Made by a program: the position numbers and the translations under genes
Shown here: positions 1 to 13,048 of the stretch, piece by piece
Numbering within the stretch: position 1 is the first letter of the stretch
Layout of the letters: each line of letters begins with the position of its first letter
Assembly (NCBI GenBank): GCA_032191485.1
Contig: JAVDOI010000008.1
Location: forward strand, 2,266,631 to 2,330,630
Source: Leptoclinus maculatus
Lineage: Eukaryota > Chordata > Actinopteri > Perciformes > Stichaeidae
Direction of reading: 5' to 3'
DNA length: 64,000 nucleotides
Notes under the pieces: generated by a model
The model's input: only the letters and a program-made list of their open reading frames with translations
What the model was told of the DNA's origin: nothing
Databases searched by the model: none

Positions 1-343
1 CGCAACACAACACCGTAACGCAACACCGTAACGCAACACCGTAACGCAACACCGTAACGCAACAACGCAACGCAACAACGCAACGCAACGTCGCAACGCA
101 ACAACGCAACAATGTAACGCAACAACGTAACGCAACAACGTAACGCAACAACGTAACGCAACAACGTAACGCAACAACGTAACGCAACAACGTAACGCAA
201 CAACGTAACGCAACAACGTAACGCAACAACGTAACGCAACAACGTAACGCAACAACGTAACGCAACAACGTAACGCAACAACGTAACGCAACAACGTAAC
301 GCAACAACGTAACGCAACAACGTAACGCAACAACGTAACGAAC
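1..343. repeat. 13-bp tandem satellite
   Basis: The unit CGTAACGCAACAA is repeated about 26 times from the left edge of the window, with early copies variant (CGTAACGCAACAC, cgcaacgcaa). The array extends beyond the window and decays after about position 340 into related aacgtaac fragments. Confidence 0.95.
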
Positions 344-3300
344 ATAAATATGTGACGTAACAAAAGTAACAATGTAACTAGCGCTAACTGACCTTAGCGG
401 ATTTACTCACATAATAACGTAACATAACAAGCATAAGGTCAACGTTTACTTTTGGTTTCACACAGGACACGAACAGCTTTCTCCTGCGTGAAAGTCCTGT
501 TTGTTTGACTTTTCCACCACCCCTCCCAAACATCCTTACTGGACTTTCTCGCTGGTTATCCTCGTTATCACACCACCTAACTTTCCAAAAACGGTTGCTT
601 AACCTATGATGCGACTTGCTCTGACCGAATGCAGAAACGTCCACATTTAATGTATTTGTAGTTTGAGGAAAATATACAATGCCAACATATTGTCATGGCC
701 CCTGGGCTGTAACATCATGATGCAATAACTATGTTGCAGAATGAGGATAATTCTTAAGATTTGTGTCTAACTGTAAAAGCTTTGGACACTATTTGCACGA
801 TAACACTGTACTCACCAAAGTGGTGGCTGTGATCTGAACACATCACTACTACACTAACAATGTCAAATGGGTTAAGAAACACAAGTAGTCAGACAATTAG
901 ACAGATTGTAAACGGGCTAACAGAGTTCATTTAAATCACTTTGTTTAGAGGTAAAACTAAATAAAGCTAAACCTATTAATCCCTCATTGTACACGAATAC
1001 TGTGTGCACACTACTCACTTAAACTGAATAGTTTAAGTATTTTATTGATCGTTCTGTTTTATGCTCTTATTTTTTATTTTGTTGTGATCTTGTTCATTAA
1101 ACCTACTTACTTACGACTAAGGCAAGTCAAAGTTGATCCAGTCATTCTGGTGAAAGGTTTGAGTGATCACTTTACTACCCAGTTTAGTTTTCTCTTGCAA
1201 ATTACTTTGGCTAACCCAGAGGGTTATTTACATCCTGTCTGACCTCATCTGACCTCATCTTGTCTCCATTTTTTTAAATGATCTGCCGATCTCAGCCAAA
1301 CTACAAAAATAAAACCAAACCAGAACGGTTTGAAATAACAACACAATGAATTGACTTAGAAGACTATCCTGAACTAAAGACCTTAATGCCGTGGTGTTAT
1401 AATTAGTGAGGCAATCAACAGAACAATGTATATCTCTATAACTTTACAGTCAGGGACTTTGAGTCTTTGTACTAAACACATCAAATCAGGTTTTAGTCAT
1501 TTCCACCTCTAGTAGTTCTCCTAAGTTACGAGTACTGTACATGCACGGATGCGTGTATTATATTTCTCCAACATAATGACGGTGTCATGTACTAAACATT
1601 CAGTGGTTCATACGATTGAGATCAGTAGATGAAGTCTCATATTCAAAGCTAATAAAGCTGCATGCATGCTTCCTGCAGTCGTTGAAAGTGGCTTTTGGCG
1701 AGCATACTCTGTTCATCATGATGTTTTCCGATCAACTGTAAACCGGACACCACCACACACTCCAACCCCACTACTAACCCCCCCCCCCCCCCACACACAT
1801 CCTCAGAAAGATGTCAAGGAAGCTCATCATCTCCCAAACAAAGGGAGCTCAACTTCATGTCACAGCATTTAAAAAGGAGCTGTTATGAGTGAGTATGTGT
1901 GAGATGGGAGGTGTGTGGATACACTGATGCATGTTGCCCATCTGGTCATTTTTGTTTCTCCCCTCCAACCCTCGGTAATTATGATCAACCGAGTATTCAC
2001 AGTGTGCTCTCGCAATCAGCTGCATGACGCAGCTGTCTGTTCATTCCGGTCCAACCGCACAAACTGTGCCTCCGCTTAAATGATAGCTTAGGTGTCTGCC
2101 GGAGGCAACAATAGAGGTAAATGAAGGCAGCACAATAACGCTCTCATGGAGCCGCCTCGATGACCAACGAAGAAAGTACGGCGGAAAATCAGCAGGGAAT
2201 TAAGGAGGAGCAAAGCGGAAAATGAAAATCAATGAAGGAGTCGCAGGGAAAGTTACAATTTTAGGTGCTGGGGTTTGTTTTCTGCACAGAGAAAAACAAA
2301 CAGATCAAGCACGTCAAGCAAAGCTGCATACGGTGCGTGTTTAGTTCACCCAGGCTGCTCCCCGGATAAGGGAGGAGAAAATAAGAAACAAGATTGGGGA
2401 GAAAGGGTCACGGCTGGCGCTGAGATTGGAGTCGCAAAGTGAATGTTGACCGTGTTCTAACAGTTTCCCTCTCCCAGCTCTGCCTCGCTCCTTTATTTTT
2501 AATATTACTGTCCTCAGTGTGGCAGCAGACGTGTCTCAATACATGCATCTTTTATTTTTTATACGTATTGTTTAGATATGAGCGGTGATGACAGGGTCCG
2601 TGTTTCTTCTCCTAAATCCAACTAAATGCGTTTGTTGCATAAACCTAACTGAGTTGTTTCCTATGAAGACAGAAGTTTATTTTGAAAAGACCACGAGAGA
2701 AAGAATTTACACAAAAATAAAAATAAATAATTAGAATCAACTTTCCGTAAGATCTCACACAAACCATTGTATGAGGACACGTTGCTTTGTGAAGGAGTCG
2801 GCATACAACTGGTTAATGGGGCTTGGATTATGCTGCAGTTGTGTGAGAGTTTGTGAACTGGTGGTTTGATGTAGTTTTGCTGCTGTTAAACGTTTAATTC
2901 ATGCAGACTTTTCTCCGTTTTCTGATTCTCCACACACCATGGAGGCGTTAGAGAAAGACTTGAGAGCTGTTCTATCTAACAACAGATGTGATGAAGTGAT
3001 GTCTTACTGCACACAGACACAACTGTCTCTGTGACAAACCTAAATGAAATCAAACAGACGCAGAGAAAAGCTCCACTCATCTAGTTAGTACTTCCTGTTG
3101 GTCTGTTTTCATATAGCCTCCTCTGGCTGGACTCCCACTGTCCTGTCAGGGATCCAAGTACACCCAACGGCGTCTACGCGCTATTAAAATGAGCACACGT
3201 ACATGTACGAGAGTCAGCTGAAGAAACGACTGTCACCACGGTGCTCTGTGGTGCAGACAGGATCTCAGGCCGTAGTGTTGCCTTATCAGATGAGCGTGTC

Positions 3301-3832
3301 ATTCTGCTGCCAGTAATTCCTGCCGAGTGCTGGGCTTTGAGCCGAGCTCCTCTATTAAGCCTGATAATTGTGGGCGAGTAGATGTCACATTTGTTTTTCT
3401 CTTTCTGATCCATTAAAGAAAGAACCATAAAGACTGGGACCAATTACAATAATGGAACTGGGCTTGAAAAAAAAAACATTAGGCTTCGCAGCTAATTTCG
3501 GTGATGTGGAATCTTTATTATTTGCCAGATGAGAGGTGAACTATTTGTATTGTAAGATGATAAAGCCATGAGGTTTTATGAGCCTTTTATATCATTTATT
3601 CCGCGTACAAATACATTAGAATCAGCTTCATGGTATGTGTACCAAGACAAGGAATTTGACTCTGGGTTTAAGTTGATCTCAATGTTGGTAAAGATAAGCG
3701 ACAGAACTCCCCTTACTCACTGCAATCATTACATTCTGACAATCTACGAAGAATAAAAGATACGAGCACATATTGGGTTTGGGTTAGATTCAAAGCTCTG
3801 CCATTCCACATCATTTTGGACCACTATTATTA

Positions 3833-4010
3833 AATTAAATGTATTTGTACAGCCACAAATCACAAATTTAGCCTCGTAGGTCTTTACAAACAGTCAGCCT
3901 CTGTCCTTGGACCCTCGCATTAGAAAAAGAAAAACTCTCCCAAAAAACACTTCAGGGAGAGCAACAGACGAGGGATCCCTCTCCAATCTGCTGGATTTTA
4001 AAAACGATCC
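3833..4010. repeat. Teleost-type interspersed repeat fragment
   Basis: The sequence includes gtcctt-gacCCTCGCATTAGA, aaactctcccaaaaaac and agggagagcaacagacgagg. I recognise this from memory as a very common percomorph-fish dispersed repeat. A diverged second copy lies at about 27608-27765 (accctcggtccttagaccc). The class was not determined. Confidence 0.6.
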
Positions 4011-4026
4011 AACCCAAAAAAGAAAA

Positions 4027-4119
4027 CAGTGTTGCCAACTCTTTTAAAATAAAGTAGCGAGCAGCACTAGCTCCAAAAGCCACTAAATCTAGTGAGAAAG
4101 TCGCCAAGTCGGCAACACT
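4027..4119. mobile_element. Short MITE with inverted ends
   Basis: About 93 bases are bounded by CAGTGTTGCC...GGCAACACT ends, with internal agctagtgctgctcgctac-like sequence read on the minus strand. The termini resemble fish hAT-derived MITEs (CAGTGTTGCCAAC). It has no coding capacity. Confidence 0.6.
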
Positions 4120-5140
4120 CCCAGCCCGTCCCTTCAGGCCTACCCTCCACAGACATTCCCCCAAAATGATCATTATGAACGTAAGCATGGCTGTCGTTAG
4201 TCCTCACATCTGTTAAACTGGAAGACTCCGTAATCAACCGTTGGACTTATCACAGTCAACAACCACAGATGACAGAATATCAAAAGTTTTTGAAGAACAT
4301 TACAGACACTGCCTTTAAATAATTATTTTTAACGTATCACAGCCTTGATCTGAACATTTACTTCTTGTTTTCCCTGTAAAATAATCCAGAAAACGTTAAA
4401 ATGATAGTCCGTTAAATACAATAAAAGTTATGACGATGTGATCACTAATGAATTCAAACCAATAGGACATTGTATCGATAAATTACAGCACCCCCCCTCC
4501 CCTCCCCTCCCCCCCCCCCCCCGGTGCCCTGCGGTGTCTGAGAATCAAGACTCAATATTTTGCACCAGTGTTCAGCAATCACACAGGCGGAAATCAATCG
4601 TACAAGAGGCACATAACAAACTCTCACTGACGGTAGACCAAGGAGGCCGCCATGAAACTCAACTTAAACAGTCAGAGCCACATCGGTCACTTTTTTTCTG
4701 TAGGTTTATGAAAATCCATAAAAACTGCATCTAAAATGACTGGCCGCTCTCTCCCGAGTCTTCACTTCCCCTTCCTCTTACATTTTCTATACATTCCATC
4801 TATCTTCAGTCTGAACTCACCAGGATACACCCCCACGTTCACACTCCCCCTCCCTATATGTTGTGCATAGTGTCTGTTTCTGTGTCATCGAGTATGTTCT
4901 CTCTCTGTTGATTCAATAAAGACGGGGAGGAAACTGGAAGAGTGGGGTTTGACAGAAGTGACCATTTAGGAGGCATAAATGATGACAGCAGGGCTGAAAC
5001 AAATCGATGAATACTTGACGAGTATGAAACGACAGAAAAATCGTCAAACAAATTTGATTGATAAATGGTTAATTTTGTCAAGGAAAAATAAACTGCTTAA
5101 CTTTGGTCGGACAACAGAAAATATTTGAAGGAATCAAATT

Positions 5141-5424
5141 GGACCGGTCTCTGCTGGAGGATCTGGGTCCGTCCACGGTGGACCGGTCTCTGCTGGAGGA
5201 TCCGGGTCTGTCCACGGTGGACCGGTCTCTGCTGGAGGATCTGGGTCTGTCCACGGTGGACCGGTCTCTGTTGGAGGATCTGGGTCTGTCTACGGTGGAC
5301 CGGTCTCTGCTGGAGGATCTCGGTCTGTCCACGGTAGACCGGTCTCTGCTGGAGGATCCGGGTCTGTCCACGGTGGACCGGTCTCTGCTGGAGGATCCGG
5401 GTCTGTCCACGGTGGACCGGTCTC
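5141..5424. repeat. 39-bp minisatellite (first locus)
   Basis: Seven units of 39 bp each contain GGACCGGTCTCTGCTGGAGG followed by atctgggtctgtccacggt. Because 39 is divisible by three, open frames exist on both strands (+ strand repeat DRSLLEDLGLSTV), but nothing indicates a gene. The same unit, in the same orientation, occurs at 55549-55724 inside an inverted-repeat element. Confidence 0.95.
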
Positions 5425-5852
5425 AAAAAGAAGAGAAAACTCCTTGTGCTTAGATTGAGGTTTCCATTTCCTCCGTTTACTCCCTCTACATCTCATCCTT
5501 TCACTTTACTTTACTCAGTGGCACCCTCGTGGTGTTTTATTTATTTGGTCATTATACGAGTGACCTTTCCTTCCTGCTCCCTCTTTGAGTCTCATTGATT
5601 TGCTCCTCAAAGGAAGGTAAAATGTATTTTCTTTTAGTCACTTCCCCTTTTCACTTAAGTGTTTCTCAGGCTGACGTGAGGTGCTGGACTGAATGTCTCA
5701 GAGACAAAGATCAGATGTAATGATTTACAGGGAAAAAATAGAAAGAGTGTAAATTACAAGGATTGAAGGTGTTGAGGGAAACTGGACAGAAGGCCAAACT
5801 TCTGTTTGCTCCTGACATTTTATCGGATGTCACATGCATGGATGGATTACTG

Positions 5853-6328
5853 AACAGACCTATCGAACACAGAGGCCCAAAGTGTCAAGGCCCCCTGGAC
5901 TTCACCTACTAAATGTCACTCAAAGACACACAAAGCAACCAGGAAAAGACTCAAAATGACTACAAAAAGAAACTAAAAGACTACAAAGAGACACAAAACA
6001 ACTACAAAAAGAAACAAAGACTACAAAGAGACACAAAATAACTACAAAAAGAAACAAAGACTACAAAGAGACACAAAATAACTACAAAAAGAAACAAAGA
6101 CGATAAAGAGACACAAAATAACTACAAAAAGAAACAAAGACGACAAAGAGACACACAATAACTACAAAAATAAACAAAGACTACAAAGAGACACAAAATA
6201 ACTACAAAAAGAAACAAAGACGACAAAGAGACACAAAATAACTACAAAAAGAAACAAAGACTACAAAAAGACACAAAATGACCACAAAGAGACATGAAAC
6301 TACAAAAAGACACAAAGATTACAAATGT
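5853..6328 (+). repeat. Dispersed repeat with 40-bp tandem tail (family B, copy 1)
   Basis: A non-tandem head (ttactgaacagacctatcg ... gtcaaggccccctgg ... aaatgtcactcaaag) leads into about nine units of 40 bp built from ACTACAAAAAGAAACAAAGA plus ctacaaagagacacaaaata. The same head followed by an A-rich expanded tail is found at 57895-58715 (+) and 25865-26225 (-). Confidence 0.85.
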
Positions 6329-6590
6329 GTCTGTGTTTATAGTGTTTTTGCCATGTACATCATGTTCATATGCCATTATTTTTCTATTCATGTTTAAACA
6401 AACAGGTTGAAACAATTAAATAAACTTCTGTCTACAATGAGAATAAAGCACCAATAAAAACACTGCTGCCTCTAGTGGCTGCTAATGAGTCTGTTCAGAC
6501 TCTCTGTGAACTTCATACCTCTGTTTTGTGATGTTGCAGTAACCAGTGATCATTGAGTAACATTGTCTACACGCTGTGTTTACTTCACAG

Positions 6591-6665
6591 GGGCTCAAGC
6601 CAATGGACCACAACGGGCTTTCTGACCCCTACGTCAAGTTGCATCTACTGCCCGGAGCCAGCAAG
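6591..6665 (+). CDS. doc2b: doc2b-like exon: C2A calcium loop 1
   Basis: The acceptor is tacttcacag at 6581-6590 and the donor is gtgagc at 6666. The exon is 75 nt, phase 0 at both ends, and reads GLKPMDHNGLSDPYVKLHLL then PGASK. It contains the first Ca2+-binding loop of C2A, with two Asp ligands (in MDHNG and SDPY). The preceding exon, which should end in the first strands of C2A, was not found between 1 and 6590 and probably lies further upstream. Confidence 0.95.
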
Positions 6666-9600
6666 GTGAGCGCCATGTTCACGAACGACAATTATCTTTG
6701 GATTTACTTTGCCTTTTCATTGTTAGCCTAGCTTAGCATAAAGACAGATGAAAACAGCTAACCTTGCTCTGTACAAAGTGCAGAGCAAGGTTAGCTGATA
6801 CCTCATACAACCCTCTAAACATCAAAACTTACAGCGAGGCTGAATAAGTCACACGAGTTATACAGTATCAATCTTCTCAACTCACTCTCCCGCAGAAATA
6901 CAAGTGTATTTCCCGACATGTTGAATAATGAATTCAAGTCATGAATTCATGATCACAAGAACACAAAGAAAATGATCAAGTAGTAACAAAGTCGTCCGTG
7001 ACCACGTGGTGTCTTTTCAGTCATATCATTGGCTGTAAATGGACTCAATGAGTTGGGGTTTGATGGGTGAAGTCTGAGTATTCAGGGATACATACTGTAC
7101 GTATATTTGTGCTCAGTCCTTCTTGGTGGTGTTTTAGAAGGCTAATAATCTCTTTCGTGATTCGGGGAGCACCACAGTGAGGGTATGTCATCAATGTAAA
7201 CTACATTAACTAGCCGATCTAACGTACCCGCTCACTAACGGCCGGGGGGAGGCCGAGCCTCTTATCATCGTGCTGTGCGAGCCGAGCTTAGGTCTGCTCC
7301 ATGTTGCAAGTGGACGCACTTGAAGAGACGGAACGTATCTGCTGTGTGAGAGCCATTAAAAGCCTGCTTGGGCCTCCGAATGCCAGAACCCATCAACTGC
7401 TTTTTCCCACCAATATGATCACAAAAACACATGTAGAACGAATCAAAGATGGGAATTAATCTTAAATGCCTCACTAGTTGACAATGAATTCTTCAATTTG
7501 CTTGCGTCTGCCAGGAGGCCTTGAGGTTGATTTAATCCTTTCATTAAAGTCCTCAAATCTAATATAGATCTTGTGAATGAGTACACTCCACAAAAGCAGC
7601 TTATTGAAAGCCAAAGCTGTGTGATTATCCATCTACCTGCCTCACATCTCCCTTTCTTCTCCCTCTCCTACACCTTTTCACTCGCATCTCATCTGTTCTT
7701 TTCATCTGAACTTTGTAATTGTTTAGCACTGCAGCTCTGACTTTAGAGCACTTTAATGCGTGTGGTTACACAGATATGCAGGAGACCGATGAATAACCAC
7801 GTTACTGTGTGCTTTACACATTTCTAATGATGTATCATCGACTGGGGGTCATTCTTCAAACTACAGGTCAGACAAAGAGCGTGCGTCTACTCTACAATTA
7901 AAGGCAAAGTGGAATGAAGCGCATTAAGTCGGCTGCAGTGACAAATCCACACTGTCCGTGGTGAACTAGAACCCAAGCCTCTTAGTCATGACTGCTAAGC
8001 ACCAAAGACAACGACCAAAAAGGTGGAACCAGAGGAAAGTCCAGGTTTCTACATCGTCAGCCTCGGCTGTAGTAAAGAATAACACAACAACTCTTCTTAT
8101 GATATTAATTCTTATTGCATTCTCTACAAGGCCGAGGCTATTCTGGTTCTGCATGCATCTGTTAGATCTCTGCAGACAGATGGATACTGTCATAGTATCA
8201 GCCGTGCATATGCCACCCTTTATTGCGAGCAATGCCGATGTGTTTGTGTGACTATTATTGTGCAGTGTATGTACAAAAAAACAGTGTTAATTACATTTTT
8301 AATCCAACTTGAATAAATGACTGTTTGCGTGCAGACCCCGATGGTGCCTCTTTGTGACACAACTTGTTTTCTTGAAATTTAAAAATAGACTAATTAGTGA
8401 GAATGCTCGGATAGAGTTGTGATTATTAGCATGAGAATGTGTAACTAGCCAATCAGAAAGTGAGAAAAAAAACTGAAGGCCTGACAACTGAAAGTAAACC
8501 GTAACGCAATAATTGTCACACAACACATGGAATAAAACAAATCAACAGTCCGCCTGCTGTTGGTTTCAACTGGACAACCTCTCCGCCCCTGTAATCAGTG
8601 GAGAAATCAGCCAACCGTCTTTATATCCATCCAATAGATTTGATCCAGAGATTGTTGCTTATATTCATCACAACCTGAGGAAGATTGAAAGGATTTCTTG
8701 CAGCAAACTGTGGTTTTACTGAAAAAGTACAATTTACACATAAAGATAAATACTGTAAAAGCTGCTTATGAATGTCTGACTTCGTCTCCACAAGGACACA
8801 CGAAATGTATCACTGAGAGGAATTAGTTAAAAACACTGTGTACTGCACATATAAACTGTGCCTTGAAAGTAAATGACACATAATTACATGAGCAGTGAAT
8901 CATCCCTTCATTTGTTCTTGATGGACATTTTAATTGATTTCTCAGAAGATAATTGCTGTTTGCAGCACCTCTGAAGTGTATTTGTTTATTCCATGCACAG
9001 AAACATAAAAACAGCATCGCTGTGTTCTAAATCACACACTAACGTACTGCATGCTACATGCGCCATCGGTATTTACTGCAAACTGCCTCATAAATAAATG
9101 ATTAACAATGATTTCAACAGCAGTATATGCTCAAGCGATGGCCGCAAAGGTTTTAAAGAATCTCGTAACGGCTCTCAAATCTCCAAAAACGATGGAAGAC
9201 AATTTCTAATCAGGCGGCGTTTGTATAGACTGAGCACATATTGGGGATCTAAACTTTGTCAACTGAAAACATATTAAAACTCAACAAAGTGCACATATTA
9301 ACAGCTTCTAGCCTGACTGATAGCCGGTCGCAAAGACACAATGCATTGTGGGGCAGCTCCAGTAAGCTCAAGTCTCAAACTCAGAAATTCTGGCTCAACA
9401 TCTGTCTTTAAAGGAATGTACAGAAATAAGACGTTTCTGATTTATTTAAAAAAAATCAGACTTTTACATAAATTTGAGCGAGAGTTGGTTCGACACAATA
9501 AAAAACAGACTGGAGGTGTTTTGTGTTGGACGTGAGCACTTCTCTCTTTGACCATCATCCAACACTTATGTCTACAAAGGCTGAAAGATGCACACACTTA

Positions 9601-12600
9601 TCCCCCCCCCCCCCCCACACACACACACACACACCATCATGCTGCTCCTACCAGCTCTCCATCCCGTCGTCCCTGAAGACGTCCTTTAATGGATGTGGAT
9701 GAACTTTCCACATGCAGTTTCTAAGCCGATTTAAATGTACTACACAATTATTTTTTGGGTATCTGACAAAACTGTTGGCTCTTCAGGAGAAGCCTGGTGT
9801 CTGCACTTTAGTTACTTGAGATCATTTGTCACCCACAGTCTGACCGTTGTCCCCCCCCCCCCCCCCCAATGATTGGTTCAACTCGGGGCTTTATGTGTCC
9901 TGCTATGGTGGATTTTTTTTTATAAAATGTCACGGATTATTTCACTGCTGAGTGAAATAAAACTCCATGAGAGGATGTGGCTTCTAGGGATTTGTCTGGC
10001 GTCTCAGTGGGAGGCGTCACACAGCATTTTGCATATTCCTGTCAGTAAAAACAAGATGGCGTCCCCCCCCCCCCCCCCCCAAAAAACCTCGCTCTGACAT
10101 TTCTCTCAGCTTGCTCTCAAAATAATCATTAGGCTCGGTCTAAGAGCCTCATTAAGACCCACTAAAGAGGTCATAAGTTCTGCTTGCACTCTAATCAGAA
10201 GTGAAGTTTCACGCTCTGCTGCAAAGCCAGATCACAGTTCCACCTCCTCTGAGACCACAACCGTTGAAATGCCTGTAATGGTTCCAGATGAAACTGTCGA
10301 TTACTCACAGGGATCGGAGGCTGTATGGAATCAGGATGTTTCCACAGAGAATCAGAGACACCAAACGGCTCCTTTTTATTTAAATTACCTTGAAATGGAG
10401 TCCATGTCCTTTCAGTTAACTGGTTATTCTTCCTTCTATCCAGCAGCAGCTGCTGGTCACTATGATGAGTTGTCTTTACACCGCGTTCGGCCTTCGCGGA
10501 GCCATTTGATTCGTCACTTAACTTTTGACTAAATACCACAGATAATATAAGTGTGACGTGGCAGTCAAACAGTTTAGAACCAAAGGGTTTAATTAAGAAG
10601 GACCTGTTGTGATTGAAAGTGGGTCACGGAACTGTCTGATACAGCAGTGTGTTCACCTGCAGCCAGTTGATTGTCTGTCTTTCACCCCCCCCCCCCTCTC
10701 CTTCAGATGTGGGGGCCTTTTAAACTAGTTTGAGAAGCAGAGGTCCGTGCCAAAATACTGCAATAATTGGCTTGAGAGCAAAGGCTTTTTGAACCTCGGC
10801 ATGACTGAAATGACTCGTGACACCGGTTGCTCGTTTGTAGCACCGGCCTCCATCTGTGAGCAGGTGGTGGTGAATTATTTCCGCATGCCGATTACACGCG
10901 CAGTAGAAGAGAAGAACTCCCGTCTCTGCAGCAGGTTCACACTTTATCGATTTAATTCACTTATTTCTTCACCCCAGTTAAAACCAGCGGCCTTTCACAC
11001 CGACATGATGTCATTTCAAGGATTGCTTTAATGAAATACCTGTTGAGTCATAACTTCAGGTCAACCCCCCTTCACTGAGATGTATTGACATCCCTGTCCA
11101 CAAGCAACTGATGACATTGTAATGCTATTGATCACATCTTCTGCTTTTTGCCATCCTGCCAACAATCCACTTAGAATATAACACGGTGGGCGTTAATAAT
11201 TAATTAAGATGCCCCCCCCCCCCCTACAGTTAGAAGACCTTGACCATCAAGGATGGGAACATTGCTTTAGAGTCTAGACAGTTATCAATACTACTACTGG
11301 AACTAAGATCATCTTTGTGTTACATGTTAGTGTTGTTGTCGTGCATCTACGCTGGGGAATTCTTGTAATATTCACTCCTGCAGTACTGTTAACATTAACT
11401 GGAGTCCACTAATCTAACCCACGTCCAATGCACAGCTGTAAATGTCTTTACTCTGTCAAGAACAAATAATTTAGCAATAGAAAGTTGTTGGAAAAATTAA
11501 CTCTTGAGACCGATTGAAAATCATTAATCACAGGACATTTATTCTTCTTATTAAGAAGGAGACAGAGTTGAAACACATACAGGATATGTACATCAAGGCC
11601 GCTCGCAGTTCTGACTCTGAGCTTCTGATATTTATACTGAGTAAACAACATGCAATGTGCTGGCACAGGATTGGTTTACAATGAGGCCTTCGTCACAAAA
11701 GGTGACACACACACACACACACAAAATGGCGTCCACGCCATGTAGTCTGAGAAGAGTGTCTGCAACTTCTGGCACAAAGGTCTCAACGCTTCTACAGTTC
11801 TTATTATCATTCCAATCCGGGACATTCTGCTCTCTCAGCAGACTAAACATCTGTAGAACCTAATGTCAGTGTAAGTTCACACACACACATTCACATGAGG
11901 ACACCAGACTTTGTGAGCACACATATTATAATTTGTCATTTAGATTTTTTTGACCCCAACAAAAGTCCTGTGTTCGTTTGACCCATCTATCGCCCCAGCA
12001 CCCTTATGTGGGCTTTATCGCTCCTTATACAACGTCACCAGACGTCTTCCTTCAAGGCCTTTACACACTGGGGGGCGTACCGGCTAAATGAAATGAAATG
12101 TGAAATACTAGCCTGCAAACATTGTCTCAAGGGAACAATAAAGTTTGCCGTCTTGGTTCGTATTACAGAGCATTGTCTGCACAGCGCGATTGGTTGATGT
12201 CTTTTTTTGTGGTGCGAAAGCTCAGAAAAATCGACCTCGTAGAATAATAGGATGTCCCTTTTTTGCCGTGTAACATTCGCTTTTGTTTCAAAGAGCTCAT
12301 GACAAAAACTGATATAAAAATATATATTAATGTGCAAAGTAAAAGCCCCCGTTGTCTAAAGGCCTTTACTCCCGTCATAATAAGCGGCCACTAGATGTCA
12401 GCGTCGTGGTCTTGTATTCGTATCGGTTGATCGATCATGTGCATAGACGATAACGGCCTTCTGAAACTACCGGTAGGTGAAGCCGGCCCCTTCCAACACA
12501 CAACCACGAGGCTGATAAAGCCTGATAACGCCCGTTCAATCTTGAAGGCGCCACAGTGTTATTTGCATTTGTTATCAGCCACAAACACATCATTTTGAAT

Positions 12601-13002
12601 GCTCGGTGCATCTGTGTGTTCAGCACCCTTCCTGTGGGAATCACCCACTGATTGAGGGAGAAACAGTCAGCGAGAGCCTTGTTACGTGGATCGCTGCCAT
12701 CAGACTTGTAAATAAATCACGACCAGCTTATTGTTTAAATTGCTTGTCACGGCCATTTTTAACACCTCGCTGGATTGCAATTGATGCAACTCTGACAAAG
12801 TCAGTCAGTGAAAACGAGTTACAACAGTCTGATGCCTAATTTGATGCTTATTAATGCACTTCCTGATAATCTGTCTGACACACCCATGAAAGATCTAGAA
12901 GTAGATACACCACAATATTGCAATATCTATCTGTAGATCTTGATTTTCATCAAAAAACAGACAAAAAAGTACACACTTCAAAGTGTTTTTTATCTATAAA
13001 CT

Positions 13003-13048
<46 letters not shown>

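Larger units (their letters stand above)
1..6590. other. doc2 intron (5' flank of first visible exon)
   Basis: No coding exon was recognised here. It holds the 13-bp satellite at the left edge, a poly-C run (1778-1792), a teleost-type interspersed repeat (about 3833-4010), a short MITE (4027-4119), a C-rich tract (4489-4522), the 39-bp minisatellite and the 40-bp tandem array. The exon encoding the start of C2A was looked for and not found. If it is inside the window, I missed it. Confidence 0.6.

Noticed and set aside
1045..1242. Hydrophobic 65-codon frame
   Set aside because: AT-rich intron sequence, no splice context or family resemblance.
5078..5453. Open frames encoding DRSLLEDLGLSTV or RDRSTVDRPG repeats
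   Set aside because: 39-bp repeat read in several frames on both strands; no flanking coding sequence.
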